NCBI RefSeq assembly: GCF_005081705.1
Contig: NZ_CP034876.1
Span: 577,857 to 641,856, forward strand
DNA length: 64,000 nucleotides
DNA from: Buchnera aphidicola (Hyperomyzus lactucae)
GTDB lineage: Bacteria; Pseudomonadota; Gammaproteobacteria; Enterobacterales; Enterobacteriaceae
Direction of reading: 5' to 3'
Below the pieces are notes generated by a model, which did no database searches, was not told the origin of the DNA, and saw only the letters and a list, made by a program, of their open reading frames with translations. Positions 51,114-61,931 of this stretch are shown in pieces (positions within the stretch are counted from its first letter, which is position 1; the number at the start of each line of letters is the position of its first letter). Position numbers and translations under genes: made by a program.

Positions 51114-53129
51114 TTATTTTTTATTTTTTAATATTTTTTTTAAATTGTATATCTTTAATATCGCGTCCTGTTTTTTTATGAAAGATTTTTCTAAAGAAAT
51201 GTTCTTATCCCATTTCAAATCTTCTTGAGGTAATTCGAATAAAAATCTGCTAGGTGACATATGTAATATTTGTCCATATTGCATGCGGTTACATGAATAG
51301 GTAAAAAATAACTGTTTTTTTGCTCTAGTCATTCCAACGTAAGTTAAACGTCTTTCTTCTTCTATCTTATCATCATTAATACTTTTTTGATTGGGTAAAA
51401 TTCCTTCACACATACCTATTATAAACACTGAAGAAAATTCTAATCCTTTAGAAGCATGTAAAGTCATTAATTGTACTTGGTCTTGTTTGTCTTTTTTTAT
51501 ATTTTTTTCCGAAATATCACGAAGTGTCATTTGTGTGACAATTTTTGATAAATTCATTGGTTTTTCGAACTCATCTCCTTTAAGCATTTTTTTGAACCAT
51601 TCGGATAAAGTATAAATATTGTTGATGCTATTTTTAATTTTTTCAGGTTCTTCTAAAATTTTAGATAACCATTTTTTGTATTCAGTTTGATTGATAATAT
51701 GATCTAAAATATCAGATGGTGTTTTATAAGATAATCTAGAAAAATTTTTTATTAAAAGAATAAATTTTTTTATTTTATTTATAGTTTTTTCTTTTAAAAA
51801 ACTTTTTATTTCTTCATCATGACTTGCTTGAAATAGACTTTTGTTTTTTTTGTTTGCAAATTCTTCTAATTTGTTTAATGTAATTTTACCTATTTTCCGC
51901 GAGGGAACATTTATAATTCTGATAAATGCATAATTATCATCTGGATTAATGATGATACGAAGATAACTTAATAAATCTTTAATCTCAGGACGAGAAAAAA
52001 ATGACGAATTTTCAGAAATATTATATGGAATATTTTTTTTTATTAAAATTTTTTCGAGGATTCTAGCTTGATAATTACCTCGATATAAAATCGCATAATC
52101 TTGATATTTTTCTTTTTGGGAAAGATGTTGAAATATAATTTTTTTTGCTATTTTTTCTGCTTCATTTTCTTCGTTTTCACCTATTATGATTTTTATAAAA
52201 TTTCCATATTTTAATTGAGAAAATAATTTTTTATTTAAATAATGTAAATTATGCGCAATAAGACTATTAGCGGCTTTTAATATTCTACCTGAAGAACGAT
52301 AGTTATGTTCCATTTTTATAATTTTTATACTAGGAAAATCTTTATTCAACAGAAAAATATTTTTAGGATTTGCTCCTCTCCATGAATAAATAGATTGGTC
52401 ATCATCTCCTACTAATGTAAAATTAGAGTCATGATTTGTAAGTATTTTTATAAACTCATATTGACTATTATTTGTATCTTGATACTCATCTACTAATAAA
52501 TAAGAAATTTTTTTTTGCCAACGACTTTGTATATTTTTATTATTTTTTAACAATAGTGTTGGTATACAAATTAAATCATCGAAATCTAATATATTTAATT
52601 CATAAAGATAATTATTGTATTTTTTATAAACAGATGCAAAGTGTTCTTCTATATTAGATTGTGCCGATAATTTAACTTGTTGAGGAGTAAAAAATTTATT
52701 TTTCCAATAGGAAATCATAAAGTTTAATTTTTTTAATAATTTTGTATCATTTTTTATTTCTTTTTTACATATTTTTTTTAATAACATCATTTGATCTTTT
52801 TCATCAAAAAGAGTAAAGTTTTCATTAAATTTTAAAGCATGAATTTCTTGTTTAATAATTTCTAATCCCAATGAATGAAAAGTAGAAATAATCATTTTGT
52901 TTATTTCTAAAATATTTAAATGTTCTGAAAGACGTATTCTCATTTCATGAGCTGCTTTATTTGTAAAAGTTACTGCTGCAATATTATGAGGTCGATATTG
53001 ACATTGATTAATTAAATAAATTATTTTATTAATAATAACTTTTGTTTTTCCAGAACCAGCCCCTGCTAAAATTAAACAGGGACCATTAATAAATTCAATA
53101 GCTTTTTTTTGAGCAAGATTTAGAGGCAT
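51114..53129 (-). CDS. rep: ATP-dependent DNA helicase Rep
   Basis: Superfamily 1A 3'-5' helicase that helps replication forks pass protein blocks. Walker A LAGAGSGKTKVI, Walker B DEYQDTNNSQYEF, DDDQSIYSWRGA, YRSSGRIL, LMTLHASKGLEF and YVGMTRAKKQL are in order. 671 aa (E. coli 673). It lies between trxA and ilvC, as in E. coli with ppiC and other genes deleted. Confidence 0.97.
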   Translation of the reverse strand: MPLNLAQKKAIEFINGPCLILAGAGSGKTKVIINKIIYLINQCQYRPHNIAAVTFTNKAAHEMRIRLSEHLNILEINKMIISTFHSLGLEIIKQEIHALKFNENFTLFDEKDQMMLLKKICKKEIKNDTKLLKKLNFMISYWKNKFFTPQQVKLSAQSNIEEHFASVYKKYNNYLYELNILDFDDLICIPTLLLKNNKNIQSRWQKKISYLLVDEYQDTNNSQYEFIKILTNHDSNFTLVGDDDQSIYSWRGANPKNIFLLNKDFPSIKIIKMEHNYRSSGRILKAANSLIAHNLHYLNKKLFSQLKYGNFIKIIIGENEENEAEKIAKKIIFQHLSQKEKYQDYAILYRGNYQARILEKILIKKNIPYNISENSSFFSRPEIKDLLSYLRIIINPDDNYAFIRIINVPSRKIGKITLNKLEEFANKKNKSLFQASHDEEIKSFLKEKTINKIKKFILLIKNFSRLSYKTPSDILDHIINQTEYKKWLSKILEEPEKIKNSINNIYTLSEWFKKMLKGDEFEKPMNLSKIVTQMTLRDISEKNIKKDKQDQVQLMTLHASKGLEFSSVFIIGMCEGILPNQKSINDDKIEEERRLTYVGMTRAKKQLFFTYSCNRMQYGQILHMSPSRFLFELPQEDLKWDKNISLEKSFIKKQDAILKIYNLKKILKNKK

Positions 53130-53197
53130 AAAAAATATTAATATTGAGTGAGTGAAGTATGTTTTTAGTTTCTAAAATGAAAACTTAAAGATGTTCT

Positions 53198-54670
53198 TTA
53201 TTGTGCTACTTTAATTGTTTTCATTTTTTTCATATAAGCTCTTAATTTACGTCCAATAATTTCTATCGGATGATTGTGAATCATTTCATTAATTTTATTT
53301 AATTCAATATTATTGATTAAGTTTTCAGATAACGAACAACCAAGATCACTTTTATTAAGAGTTAATATAAAATCTTTTAAAAGAGGATATGCAGCTTCGG
53401 AAAAAAGATAGCTTCCATATTCAGCAGTATCTGAAATAACCATATTCATTTCATATAATTTTTTTCTTGCAATTGTATTAGCAATTAATGGTAATTCATG
53501 TAATGATTCATAGTAAGCAGATTCTGCTATAATACCTGTATTTATCATTGTTTCAAAAGATAACTCGATACCAGATTTTAATATCGCAACCATTAATGTA
53601 CCATGATCATAATATTCTTGTTCTGATATTTTATAATTAGAATAAGGAGCTTGTTCAAACGAAGTTGTTTTTGTACTGCATCTCCAACTTAGCAGTTTTT
53701 TATCATCATTTTTCCAATCTTTGATCATTTCATTAGAAAAATTTCCAGAAATAATATCATCCATATGTTTTTGAAATAATGGAGATAATATTTTTTTAAT
53801 GATGACAGACAGTTTATGTGCTCTAATTTTTGATGAATTGGACAAACGATCCATCATTAAAGTAATACCACCATGTTTAAGAGATTCTGTGATAGTTTCC
53901 CAACCAAATTGTATTAATTTTGAAGAGTACATCGGGTCGTAATTTTCTTTTATTAATTTTTCATAACATAATAATGAAGCAGTTTGAAGCATACCGCATA
54001 AAATTGTTTGTTCACCCATTAAATCTGATTTTACTTCAGCTACAAATGATGATTCTAATACACCTGCACGATGCCCTCCTGTAGAAAAAGCCCATGCTTT
54101 TGCAATTTCTAATCCTATTTTGTGAATATCATTTTCAGAGTGAACAGCAATAAGTGTTGGAACTCCAAATCCTCTTTTATATTCTTCTCGTACTTCTGTT
54201 CCAGGACATTTTGGAGCAACCATAATTACAGTGATATCTTCTCTTATTTTTTCTCCCATTTCTACAATATTAAAACCATGGGAATAACCTAAACAAGAAT
54301 TTTTTTTCATTAATATTTGCAGTTTTTTTGTAACATTACTATGTTGTTTATCAGGAGTTAAATTAATTACTAAATCCGCATGTGGTACTAATGATTCGTA
54401 ATCATTTACTTCAAAATTATTTTCTATTGCATTGACCCAAGATTGACTTTTTTTTAAAATACTATTTTTTTTTAAAGCATAAGAAATATTTAATCCTGAA
54501 TCTCTCATATTTAAGCCTTGATTTAAACCTTGAGAGCCACAACCAATAATTACTATTTTTTTATTTTTTAAAATATCATTTTTTTTATTAAATTCTTCTT
54601 TTTTCATAAAACGACATTTTTTTATTTGATTAATTTTTTGACTAAAATTTAATGTATTAAAGTAATTCAT
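53198..54670 (-). CDS. ilvC: Ketol-acid reductoisomerase (class II)
   Basis: NADPH- and Mg-dependent second step of isoleucine and valine synthesis. NADPH motif [19 protein letters not shown], metal-site [19 protein letters not shown] and the long class II C-terminal repeat ([21 protein letters not shown]). 490 aa (E. coli 491). It starts 31 nt after ilvD, forming an operon not found in E. coli, where ilvC is separate and controlled by IlvY. The regulator gene is absent. Provides branched-chain precursors for the aphid. Confidence 0.97.
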   Translation of the reverse strand: MNYFNTLNFSQKINQIKKCRFMKKEEFNKKNDILKNKKIVIIGCGSQGLNQGLNMRDSGLNISYALKKNSILKKSQSWVNAIENNFEVNDYESLVPHADLVINLTPDKQHSNVTKKLQILMKKNSCLGYSHGFNIVEMGEKIREDITVIMVAPKCPGTEVREEYKRGFGVPTLIAVHSENDIHKIGLEIAKAWAFSTGGHRAGVLESSFVAEVKSDLMGEQTILCGMLQTASLLCYEKLIKENYDPMYSSKLIQFGWETITESLKHGGITLMMDRLSNSSKIRAHKLSVIIKKILSPLFQKHMDDIISGNFSNEMIKDWKNDDKKLLSWRCSTKTTSFEQAPYSNYKISEQEYYDHGTLMVAILKSGIELSFETMINTGIIAESAYYESLHELPLIANTIARKKLYEMNMVISDTAEYGSYLFSEAAYPLLKDFILTLNKSDLGCSLSENLINNIELNKINEMIHNHPIEIIGRKLRAYMKKMKTIKVAQ

Positions 54671-54701
54671 AATAAAAGCTCCTGTTTTTTATGATTTTTA
54701 T

Positions 54702-56555
54702 TTAGATGTTCGATATTTTTTTATGATTCCTAACAGCTCCTTTGTCAGCACTTGTTGCAAAAAAAGCGTATGTTTTTAAAGCCGAAGAAACATATCTTTT
54801 ACGATTGCAAGGTTTATAAGCTGAAATTCCTTTAGATTCTTCTTGAAGAATACGATTGGATATTTCTTGTTCTGTAATATTTAAATGAATAGTTCTATTA
54901 GGAATATTTATATTAATAAAATCACCATTTTTTACTAAAGCAATGATTCCTTTATCCGCTGCTTCAGGTGAAATATGTCCTATAGAAATTCCAGATGTAC
55001 CTCCTGAAAATCTACCGTCAGTAATTAACGCACATGTTTTATCTAGATTCATAGATTTTAAATATGTAGTAGGATATAACATTTCTTGCATTCCCGGACC
55101 GCCTTTAGGTCCTTCATATCTTATAACAATAATATCACCTGAAGCTATTTGATTGTTTAATATAGCGTTGACTGCTTCTTCTTGACTATCATAAACCTTA
55201 GCAACACCAGAAAAAATGTAGTGTTCTTGATCTATTCCAGCCGTTTTTATTATACAACCATTTTTTGCTAAATTTCCATATAAAACAGCTAATCCCCCAT
55301 CTGGACTATAAGCATTTTTACAAGAACGAATACAACCATTTTTACGATCATAATCTAATGTTTCCCATCTAAAATCTTGAGAATATGCTTTTTTTGTACG
55401 AATTCCACCTGGTCCTGCTTGAAACATTTTAATTATATCAATATTTTTAGTACATAAAATATCATATTGATCTAATGTTTCTTCTAAATTAAGTTGTAAT
55501 ATGTTCGTTGTTTTTTTATTTAATAAATTAGATCGATTTAATTCTCCCAAAAGACCCATCACACCTCCTGCACGGTGCACGTCTTCTACGTGATATAATG
55601 AAGTACTTGGAGAAACTTTGCAAATATGGGGTATTTTTTTAGATAATTCATTGATATCAGATAGTTTAAAATTCACTTCTCCTTCTTGAGCTGCTGCTAA
55701 TAAATGCAATATAGTATTAGTTGATCCCCCCATTGCAATATCTAATATCATTGCATTTTCGAAAGATTCTTTATTAGCAATATTCCTAGGTAAAATTTTT
55801 TCATTATTATTTTTATAGTATTCTTCAGTAATTTTTACTATAGTTTGAGCTGACTTTACGAATAATTTCTTACGTTCAATATGAGTGGCTAATAGAGTAC
55901 CATTTCCAGGTAATGATAAACCCATAGCTTCTGTTAAACAGTTCATAGAGTTAGCTGTAAACATTCCCGAACAGGAACCACATGTAGGACAAGCAGAAAG
56001 TTCAATTTTTTTTATAAAATTTTCTGATTGATCAGGATTACCCCCATGAAGAATTGCATCAACTAAATCAATTTTTATTGTTTTGTTTTTTTGCGTTATT
56101 TTTCCTGCTTCCATTGGTCCACCAGAAACAAAAACTGATGGAATATTTAAACGCAAAGATGCCATAAGCATACCCGGGGTAATTTTATCACAATTAGAAA
56201 TGCAAATCATTGCATCAGCACAATGTGCATTTACTACATATTCTATGGAATCTGAAATTAATTCACGTGATGGTAGGGAATATAACATTCCAGAATGTCC
56301 CATTGCTATTCCGTCATCTATAGCAATAGTATTAAATTCTTTTGCAACACCACCTGATTGTTCAATTTCTTTACATACTAGTTTCCCAACTTCTTGTAAG
56401 TGTATATGTCCTGGAACAAATTGAGAAAATGAATTTACTACAGCAATTATTGGTTTATTGAAATCTTCATCATTCATACCAGTAGCACGCCATAATGATC
56501 TTGCTCCGGACATGTTTCTACCATGTGTAGTTGTAAAAGAACGATATTTAGGCAT
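54702..56555 (-). CDS. ilvD: Dihydroxy-acid dehydratase
   Basis: Fe-S dehydratase, third step of isoleucine and valine synthesis. Cluster cysteines occur in [13 protein letters not shown] and [25 protein letters not shown] and [15 protein letters not shown] mark the C-terminal domain. 617 aa (E. coli 616). It is first in the ilvD-ilvC pair. ilvE, ilvM and ilvA, its E. coli operon mates, are not present around it; in this symbiosis the final transamination is known to rely on the host. Confidence 0.97.
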   Translation of the reverse strand: MPKYRSFTTTHGRNMSGARSLWRATGMNDEDFNKPIIAVVNSFSQFVPGHIHLQEVGKLVCKEIEQSGGVAKEFNTIAIDDGIAMGHSGMLYSLPSRELISDSIEYVVNAHCADAMICISNCDKITPGMLMASLRLNIPSVFVSGGPMEAGKITQKNKTIKIDLVDAILHGGNPDQSENFIKKIELSACPTCGSCSGMFTANSMNCLTEAMGLSLPGNGTLLATHIERKKLFVKSAQTIVKITEEYYKNNNEKILPRNIANKESFENAMILDIAMGGSTNTILHLLAAAQEGEVNFKLSDINELSKKIPHICKVSPSTSLYHVEDVHRAGGVMGLLGELNRSNLLNKKTTNILQLNLEETLDQYDILCTKNIDIIKMFQAGPGGIRTKKAYSQDFRWETLDYDRKNGCIRSCKNAYSPDGGLAVLYGNLAKNGCIIKTAGIDQEHYIFSGVAKVYDSQEEAVNAILNNQIASGDIIVIRYEGPKGGPGMQEMLYPTTYLKSMNLDKTCALITDGRFSGGTSGISIGHISPEAADKGIIALVKNGDFININIPNRTIHLNITEQEISNRILQEESKGISAYKPCNRKRYVSSALKTYAFFATSADKGAVRNHKKISNI

Positions 56556-56786
56556 ATGAAATTACTCCAAAAAATATTACTTTTTAAAAAAATCATTTAA
56601 CGATATGAATTAATTTAAAAAAAATATGTCTTTATATTGAAAGAAAAATTTTTCAGTTAAAATATAATTTTTTAGAAATTTTTCAAGAAAAGTAGGGATT
56701 ATATTGTTATATAATCATAGATTGATATTGATTTATTCTTTAATAAAACAATTAATTTTATTAAATGATTTTCAATTGTTGAATTT

Positions 56787-56863
56787 TGGCAGGGGTGGAA
56801 GGATTTGAACCTACAACTTTCGGTTTTGGAGACCGATGCTCTACCAAATTGAACTACACCCCT
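56787..56863 (-). tRNA. trpT: tRNA-Trp (CCA)
   Basis: Acceptor AGGGGTG/CACCCCT, anticodon loop CTCCAAA, discriminator G and encoded CCA. Confidence 0.97.
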
Positions 56864-57027
56864 AAATTGTAAATTATTAATGTAATTATATTATTAATAG
56901 TTATAAAAGTCTAGTATGTATTTACGTATTTTATTAAAAATAAGTTTTTTTAAATCTAAAAACCCATTAAAATGATAGAATATTTATTCTATCTAGTAAG
57001 AATATTATTTTAAGGTAAATATTAATT

Positions 57028-58242
57028 ATGAAAATTCCAATTTATTTAGATTATGCAGCTACTACACCGGTAGAATTTCAAGTTGCGAAGAAAATGATGA
57101 ATTATTTAACAATAGATGGAATATTTGGAAATTCTGCATCGCGTTCTCACAAATTTGGATGGGATGCAGAAGAAGTAGTTGATATAGCGCGTAATCAAAT
57201 ATCTGAACTAATTGGAGCAGATTCTCGAGAAATTGTTTTTACTTCTGGTGCCACTGAAGCTAATAATTTAGCTATAAAAGGAGTTGCTTCTTTTCACAAG
57301 AAGAAAGGTCAACACATTATTACTAGTAAAACAGAACATAAATCTGTTTTAGACACTTGTAGATTTCTTGAAAGTGAAGGATTTTCTTTAACTTATCTTA
57401 CTCCGAAAAATAATGGTATTATTGATTTAAATGATTTAAAAAGAAATATCAAAAAAGACACTATACTTGTTTCTATCATGCATGTAAATAATGAAATTGG
57501 TATTATACAAGACATTGATAGTATTTCGAAAATTTGTCGAAATAATGGTGTCTTTTTTCATGTAGATGCGACTCAAAGTGTTGGGAAAATTCCTATCGAT
57601 TTAAAAAAAATAATGATAGATTTAATGTCTTTTTCAGCTCATAAAGTTTATGGTCCAAAAGGTATTGGTGGTTTATATGTACGTCGCAAGCCACGTGTTC
57701 GCTTATTAGCTTCAATACATGGAGGTGGACATGAAAGAGGAATGCGTTCTGGTACTTTACCTGTTCATCAAGTTGTAGGTATGGGAGAAGCTTTTAATTT
57801 AGCTAAAAGAAAAATACATGACGATTTTATTCGTTTGACAAAATTAAGAAATTGTCTTTGGAATGGTATCAAAAGTATTGAAGAAGTTTATTTAAATAGT
57901 GATTTAAAGCAAGGTGTACCTCATATTCTAAATGTTAGTTTTAATTATATTGAAGGTGAATCTTTAATTATGGCACTTAAAGATTTAGCTATTTCTTCCG
58001 GTTCCGCTTGTACTTCAGCTAGTTTAGAGCCATCTTATGTTTTAAAGGCTTTAGGTATAAAAGATGAATTAGCTCATAGTTCTATTCGTTTTTCAATTGG
58101 AAGATTTACTACAGAAAAAGAAATTAATCACGCAATAGAATTAATTCATAAATCTATTCATAAATTACGTGAACTTTCTCCTTTATGGGAAATGTTTAAA
58201 TCGGGAATTGATTTAAATAGTATAGAATGGGATCATAATTAA
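57028..58242 (+). CDS. iscS: Cysteine desulfurase IscS
   Basis: PLP enzyme that takes sulfur from cysteine for Fe-S clusters and tRNA thiolation. PLP lysine in [14 protein letters not shown], active-site loop cysteine in [15 protein letters not shown], and the C terminus DLNSIEWDH (IscU contact) are intact. 404 aa, equal to E. coli. First gene of iscS-iscU-hscB-hscA-fdx; the repressor gene iscR is missing upstream, so the E. coli feedback control cannot operate from this locus. Confidence 0.98.
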   Translation: MKIPIYLDYAATTPVEFQVAKKMMNYLTIDGIFGNSASRSHKFGWDAEEVVDIARNQISELIGADSREIVFTSGATEANNLAIKGVASFHKKKGQHIITSKTEHKSVLDTCRFLESEGFSLTYLTPKNNGIIDLNDLKRNIKKDTILVSIMHVNNEIGIIQDIDSISKICRNNGVFFHVDATQSVGKIPIDLKKIMIDLMSFSAHKVYGPKGIGGLYVRRKPRVRLLASIHGGGHERGMRSGTLPVHQVVGMGEAFNLAKRKIHDDFIRLTKLRNCLWNGIKSIEEVYLNSDLKQGVPHILNVSFNYIEGESLIMALKDLAISSGSACTSASLEPSYVLKALGIKDELAHSSIRFSIGRFTTEKEINHAIELIHKSIHKLRELSPLWEMFKSGIDLNSIEWDHN

Positions 58243-58271
58243 TTATTTTAATAAATTTAAGGTGATTTTAA

Positions 58272-58652
58272 ATGGCTTACAGTAAAAAAGTAATGGATCA
58301 TTATGATAACCCTAGAAATGTTGGATCTTTTTCCAGTTCTGATATTAATGTAGGAAGTGGATTAGTAGGTGCTCCTGCTTGTGGTGATGTAATGAAATTA
58401 CAAATAAAGGTTAATGAGAAAGGTATTATTGAAGATGCATGTTTTAAAACATATGGTTGTGGTTCTGCTATAGCATCAAGTTCGTTAGTAACTGAATGGG
58501 TCAAAGGAAAATCTATAAAAGAAGCAGAAGAAATTAGAAATACAACTATAGTAGAAGAATTAGAATTACCTCCTGTCAAAATTCACTGTTCTATTTTAGC
58601 AGAAGATGCTATTAAAGCCGCCATTGCTGATTATAAAAGCAAAAAAAATTAA
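58272..58652 (+). CDS. iscU: Fe-S cluster scaffold IscU
   Basis: Scaffold on which clusters are built. The three cluster cysteines lie in GAPACGDVMKLQI, YGCGSAIASSS and KIHCSILAEDA. The LPPVK motif recognised by HscA is present. 126 aa (E. coli 128). It starts 29 nt after iscS. iscA, next in E. coli, is absent; a strong hairpin occupies the gap to hscB. Confidence 0.98.
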   Translation: MAYSKKVMDHYDNPRNVGSFSSSDINVGSGLVGAPACGDVMKLQIKVNEKGIIEDACFKTYGCGSAIASSSLVTEWVKGKSIKEAEEIRNTTIVEELELPPVKIHCSILAEDAIKAAIADYKSKKN

Positions 58653-58664
58653 ATTTTTCATAAA

Positions 58665-58704
58665 AATTTGATGTTGAAAGAAAATATTCTTTCAACATCA
58701 AATT
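58665..58704. terminator. Perfect 16-bp hairpin between iscU and hscB
   Basis: AATTTGATGTTGAAAG (58665-58680) and its exact complement (58689-58704) with an 8-nt loop. It follows iscU by 12 nt, is trailed by T-rich sequence, and sits where iscA was lost. It may partly end transcription or protect the iscSU message. Confidence 0.7.
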
Positions 58705-58747
58705 ATAATATTATATTTTTTGTAATTAAAATTAATTGGGATAGTTT

Positions 58748-59278
58748 ATGAATTACTTTACATTATTTAATTTACCAGAGAAATTTAAAATTAATAAAAA
58801 TTTACTTTGTAAAAATTATTATCAATTGCAATTACAATTTCATCCTGATTTATTTATCAAAGATTCTGAATCTCAAAAAAAAATAGTTTTAGAAAAATCA
58901 ATACAAATTAACAAAGGTTATAGAACTTTAAAGAATTTCTTGAATAGAGCAGTGTATTTACTTTCTTTGCATGGTTTTCAAATAGAAAAAGAAACGTTTT
59001 TGTTAAAAAATAATAATTTTTTGATAGAATACTTTTCTTTATATGAAGAAATAGATAATTTGAAGGAAAGTTGTTTTGACGAACTATTATTAACTAGTTT
59101 ATTAAAAAAAATAAAACAAAAGATAAACAATTACGAACATGAAATTGATTTAGAATTTGATAAGAAAAATTTTAAAAAAGTAGTTAAAATAACAGCAAAA
59201 TTACTTTTTTTAAATAAAATGAAATTAAATTTAAAAAAAGAGCATAATATATATTTAAAAAAAGATAAATTAGGATAA
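58748..59278 (+). CDS. hscB: Co-chaperone HscB
   Basis: J-domain protein that brings IscU to HscA. The N-terminal J domain holds the HPD motif (LQLQFHPDLFIKDSE); a C-terminal helical bundle follows. 176 aa (E. coli 171). It precedes hscA by 6 nt. The helical bundle is diverged but keeps leucines of the IscU-binding face (qualitative judgement). Confidence 0.94.
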   Translation: MNYFTLFNLPEKFKINKNLLCKNYYQLQLQFHPDLFIKDSESQKKIVLEKSIQINKGYRTLKNFLNRAVYLLSLHGFQIEKETFLLKNNNFLIEYFSLYEEIDNLKESCFDELLLTSLLKKIKQKINNYEHEIDLEFDKKNFKKVVKITAKLLFLNKMKLNLKKEHNIYLKKDKLG

Positions 59279-59284
59279 TTTTAT

Positions 59285-61082
59285 ATGATTTTTGTAAAAA
59301 AAAAACAAAATAAAAAGTTATTATTAGGCATTGATCTTGGTACTACTTATTCTTTAGCTGCTACAGTAAGAGAAAAAGATGTTATTTTATTAAAAGATAA
59401 TAAAAATCGCTATTTGATGCCATCTGTTGTGTGTTATAAAAAAAATAGTATATCAGTAGGTTGGGAAGCTTTAGAAAATATTATTACAGATCCAGTGAAT
59501 ACAATTAGTTCAGTAAAACGTTTATTAGGTCGATCTATTGAATTTATCAAATCAAGATATCCTATCATACCATATATAATAGAAGAAGAAAAAAATGGAG
59601 GAATTTTTTTTCATACAAATGCTGGTCCTGTTACCCCCGTAGATGTTTCAAGTGATATATTAAAATGTTTAAAAAAAAGAGCTATTTTTTTGTTTGATCA
59701 AGAAATACATGCAAGTATTATTACGGTCCCTGCATATTTTGATAATTTTCAAAAAACAGCAATTAAAAAAGCTGCTCTTTTAGCAAAAATCAATTTAATA
59801 AGACTATTAAATGAACCTACAGCCGCTGCTATTGCATATGGTTTAGAAATACAAAGGAAAGGTATTATTATTGTTTATGATTTAGGAGGTGGTACCTTTG
59901 ACGTTTCTGTATTAAAATTAAATAAAGGAATATTTGAAGTATTAGCTACTAGTGGAGATTCAAATTTAGGAGGTGATGATTTTGATTCTGTTTTAGCAAA
60001 TTATATTTATAATAAAGCAAAGTTATCAAATCAGTGTAATAATTTTTTTCAATCTTCATTGCTTAAAATTGCAAAAGAAACTAAGTTAAAATTAACTCAA
60101 TATAATAAAATTGAAGTGCAGTTTTTTAATTGGAGTGGTTTTATTACTAGAGATGAGTTTAATCTTCTTATCATTAATTTTATTAAAAAAAGTTTGTTAA
60201 TTTGCTCTAATCTTCTTGAAGATATCAATTTGTCTATAAACAAGATTGAAGAAGTAGTTATGGTCGGGGGATCAACTCGCGTTCCATTAGTATATACAGA
60301 AGTTTCAAAATTTTTTAATAAAAGTCCTTTGAATTTTATAAATCCAGATCAAGTTGTAGCAATAGGTGCAGCAATTCAAACTAATATGTTAATTAGTAGT
60401 AATATAAAAAATAAAACAATACTATTAGATATCATGCCACTTTCTTTAGGTATTGAAGTTATGGGTGGTTTTGTTGAAAAAATAATTTTTCGAAATACTT
60501 CAATTTCTATTTCTAAAACAAAAGAATTTATTACGTATAAAGATAATCAAATATTTATTTTAATACATATTTTACAAGGGGAAAGAGAACTAGTTAAAGA
60601 CTGCATTTCTTTACATTTTTTTATTTTAAAAAATATTAAGCCTCAAAAAACTGGATTAGTTTGTATATTAATTACATTTCATGTAGATACAAATAGATTA
60701 ATTCATATAAAAACTTTAAAAAAAACAGTAATAAAGAAAAATATTAAAATTGATAATAATGTTGTATTAAAAACACTCAATTTTTCTAAAATAGTACAAA
60801 ATTCTTTAAAACATGCTAAAGAAAATTATTATCTTAGAGTAAAAGAAGAAAAAAATGAAATGTAGACATGTTTTAAAAATTTTAAATATTGCTCTTAAAA
60901 TGAATCAAGAATTAATTTCTGAAGAAAAACTAAAAGAAATACGATGTAGATCGAAAAATTACAACGATCTATTGATCAAAGTGATTTTTTCTATGAAATT
61001 AAATTTAAAGAAATTAGATAAAGAAAGTAAAAAGTTCTTTTCATTAAATTTTACAAATATTATTAGTTTATCTTCAATTTAA
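59285..61082 (+). pseudogene. hscA: Fe-S chaperone HscA, split by a frameshift in the C-terminal lid
   Basis: Hsp70-class ATPase that helps IscU hand over clusters. The first frame (59285-60865, 526 aa) has the full nucleotide-binding domain ([38 protein letters not shown]) and substrate-binding beta domain. The lid continues in another frame from 60855 (RHVLKILNIAL, aligning with E. coli ARVLESLHGAL). Removing one A from the A7 run (60849-60855) joins them into 598 aa (E. coli 616). The second piece has its own ATG 11 nt before the first stop, so it could also be made as a separate 75-aa lid. This is the only shift in the window in the opposite direction to the others. Confidence 0.88.
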
Positions 61083-61105
61083 AATATTTTAAAAGAGAAC
61101 ACATA

Positions 61106-61441
61106 ATGCCTAAAGTATTATTTTTGCCTCATAAGATTATATTACCGAAAGGTGGTACATTTGAAGGAAAGATAGGTGAAACAATATTAACAGTTGCTCT
61201 TCGTAATAATGTTAAATTAGAACATGCATGTGAACAATCATGTGCCTGTAGCACTTGTCATTGTATTGTAAGAAAAGGATTTTTTTCTCTTGGGGGGTGG
61301 TCTGAAAAAGAAGATGACATTTTAGATAAAGCTTGGGGTCTTGAATCTGAAAGTCGTTTAAGCTGCCAAGCAATTATTGGGAAATTGGATATTGAGGTAG
61401 AAATTCCTTTATATAGTGTAAACTATGTAAGAGAAAATTAA
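61106..61441 (+). CDS. fdx: [2Fe-2S] ferredoxin
   Basis: Adrenodoxin-type ferredoxin supplying electrons for cluster assembly. Cluster ligands in [15 protein letters not shown] plus a later Cys (RLSCQA). 111 aa, equal to E. coli. It ends the isc operon; iscX is absent. The 3' third of the gene is present a second time at 61578-61716 as a decayed copy. Confidence 0.97.
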   Translation: MPKVLFLPHKIILPKGGTFEGKIGETILTVALRNNVKLEHACEQSCACSTCHCIVRKGFFSLGGWSEKEDDILDKAWGLESESRLSCQAIIGKLDIEVEIPLYSVNYVREN

Positions 61442-61931
61442 TTAAATATTGTTTTATATAGTGAAGATAAATATTCAACTTGAGTACCATGTATAGTAAA
61501 TAGTAGGCGGATTAGAACGACCTAAATGTGTATATTTTAATCTTATTCGACGTCGGTGTACAATTTATGAGGAGTAGTCTGAAAAAACGATGATATTTTA
61601 GATAAAGCTTGGGGTCTCGAATCTGAAACTCGTTGAGTTGCCAAGCAATTATTGGGAAATTTGATATTGAGGTAGAAATTTCTTTATATAGTACAAATCA
61701 TGTTAGAGAAAATTAATTTTTTATTTTTTTTGAATAAGGATTTAGGTTTTCTTTGAATTGTATTTGAATAGGTGTACCTTTGATTTTTAAATAATCATAA
61801 AAAAAATTAATTAAATATCGTTTATATGGTGAAGATAAATATTTAACTTGAGTACCATGTATAATAATAGTAGGTGGATTAGAACGACCCAAATGTGCAT
61901 ATTTTAATTTTATTCGACGTCGGTGTACAAT
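61301..61931. repeat. Tandem duplication of the fdx-der junction
   Basis: Unit 1 holds the fdx 3' end (61301-61441) and a piece of der in reverse (61441-61566). Unit 2 repeats both: fdx tail at 61578-61716 and der tail at 61717-61931. Unit 1 lacks about 94 bp present in unit 2 between two AATTAATT copies (61711 and 61805), which points to a microhomology deletion. The copies have diverged by scattered substitutions and small indels; the fdx copy is not translatable. Confidence 0.9.

Noticed and set aside
58301..58579. Minus-strand open frame inside iscU
   Set aside because: It mirrors the codon structure of conserved iscU; no ribosome-binding site or homology.
61578..61716. A second ferredoxin gene
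   Set aside because: It is only the 3' third of fdx, without the cysteine motif, with indels and no start codon; it is a duplication relic.
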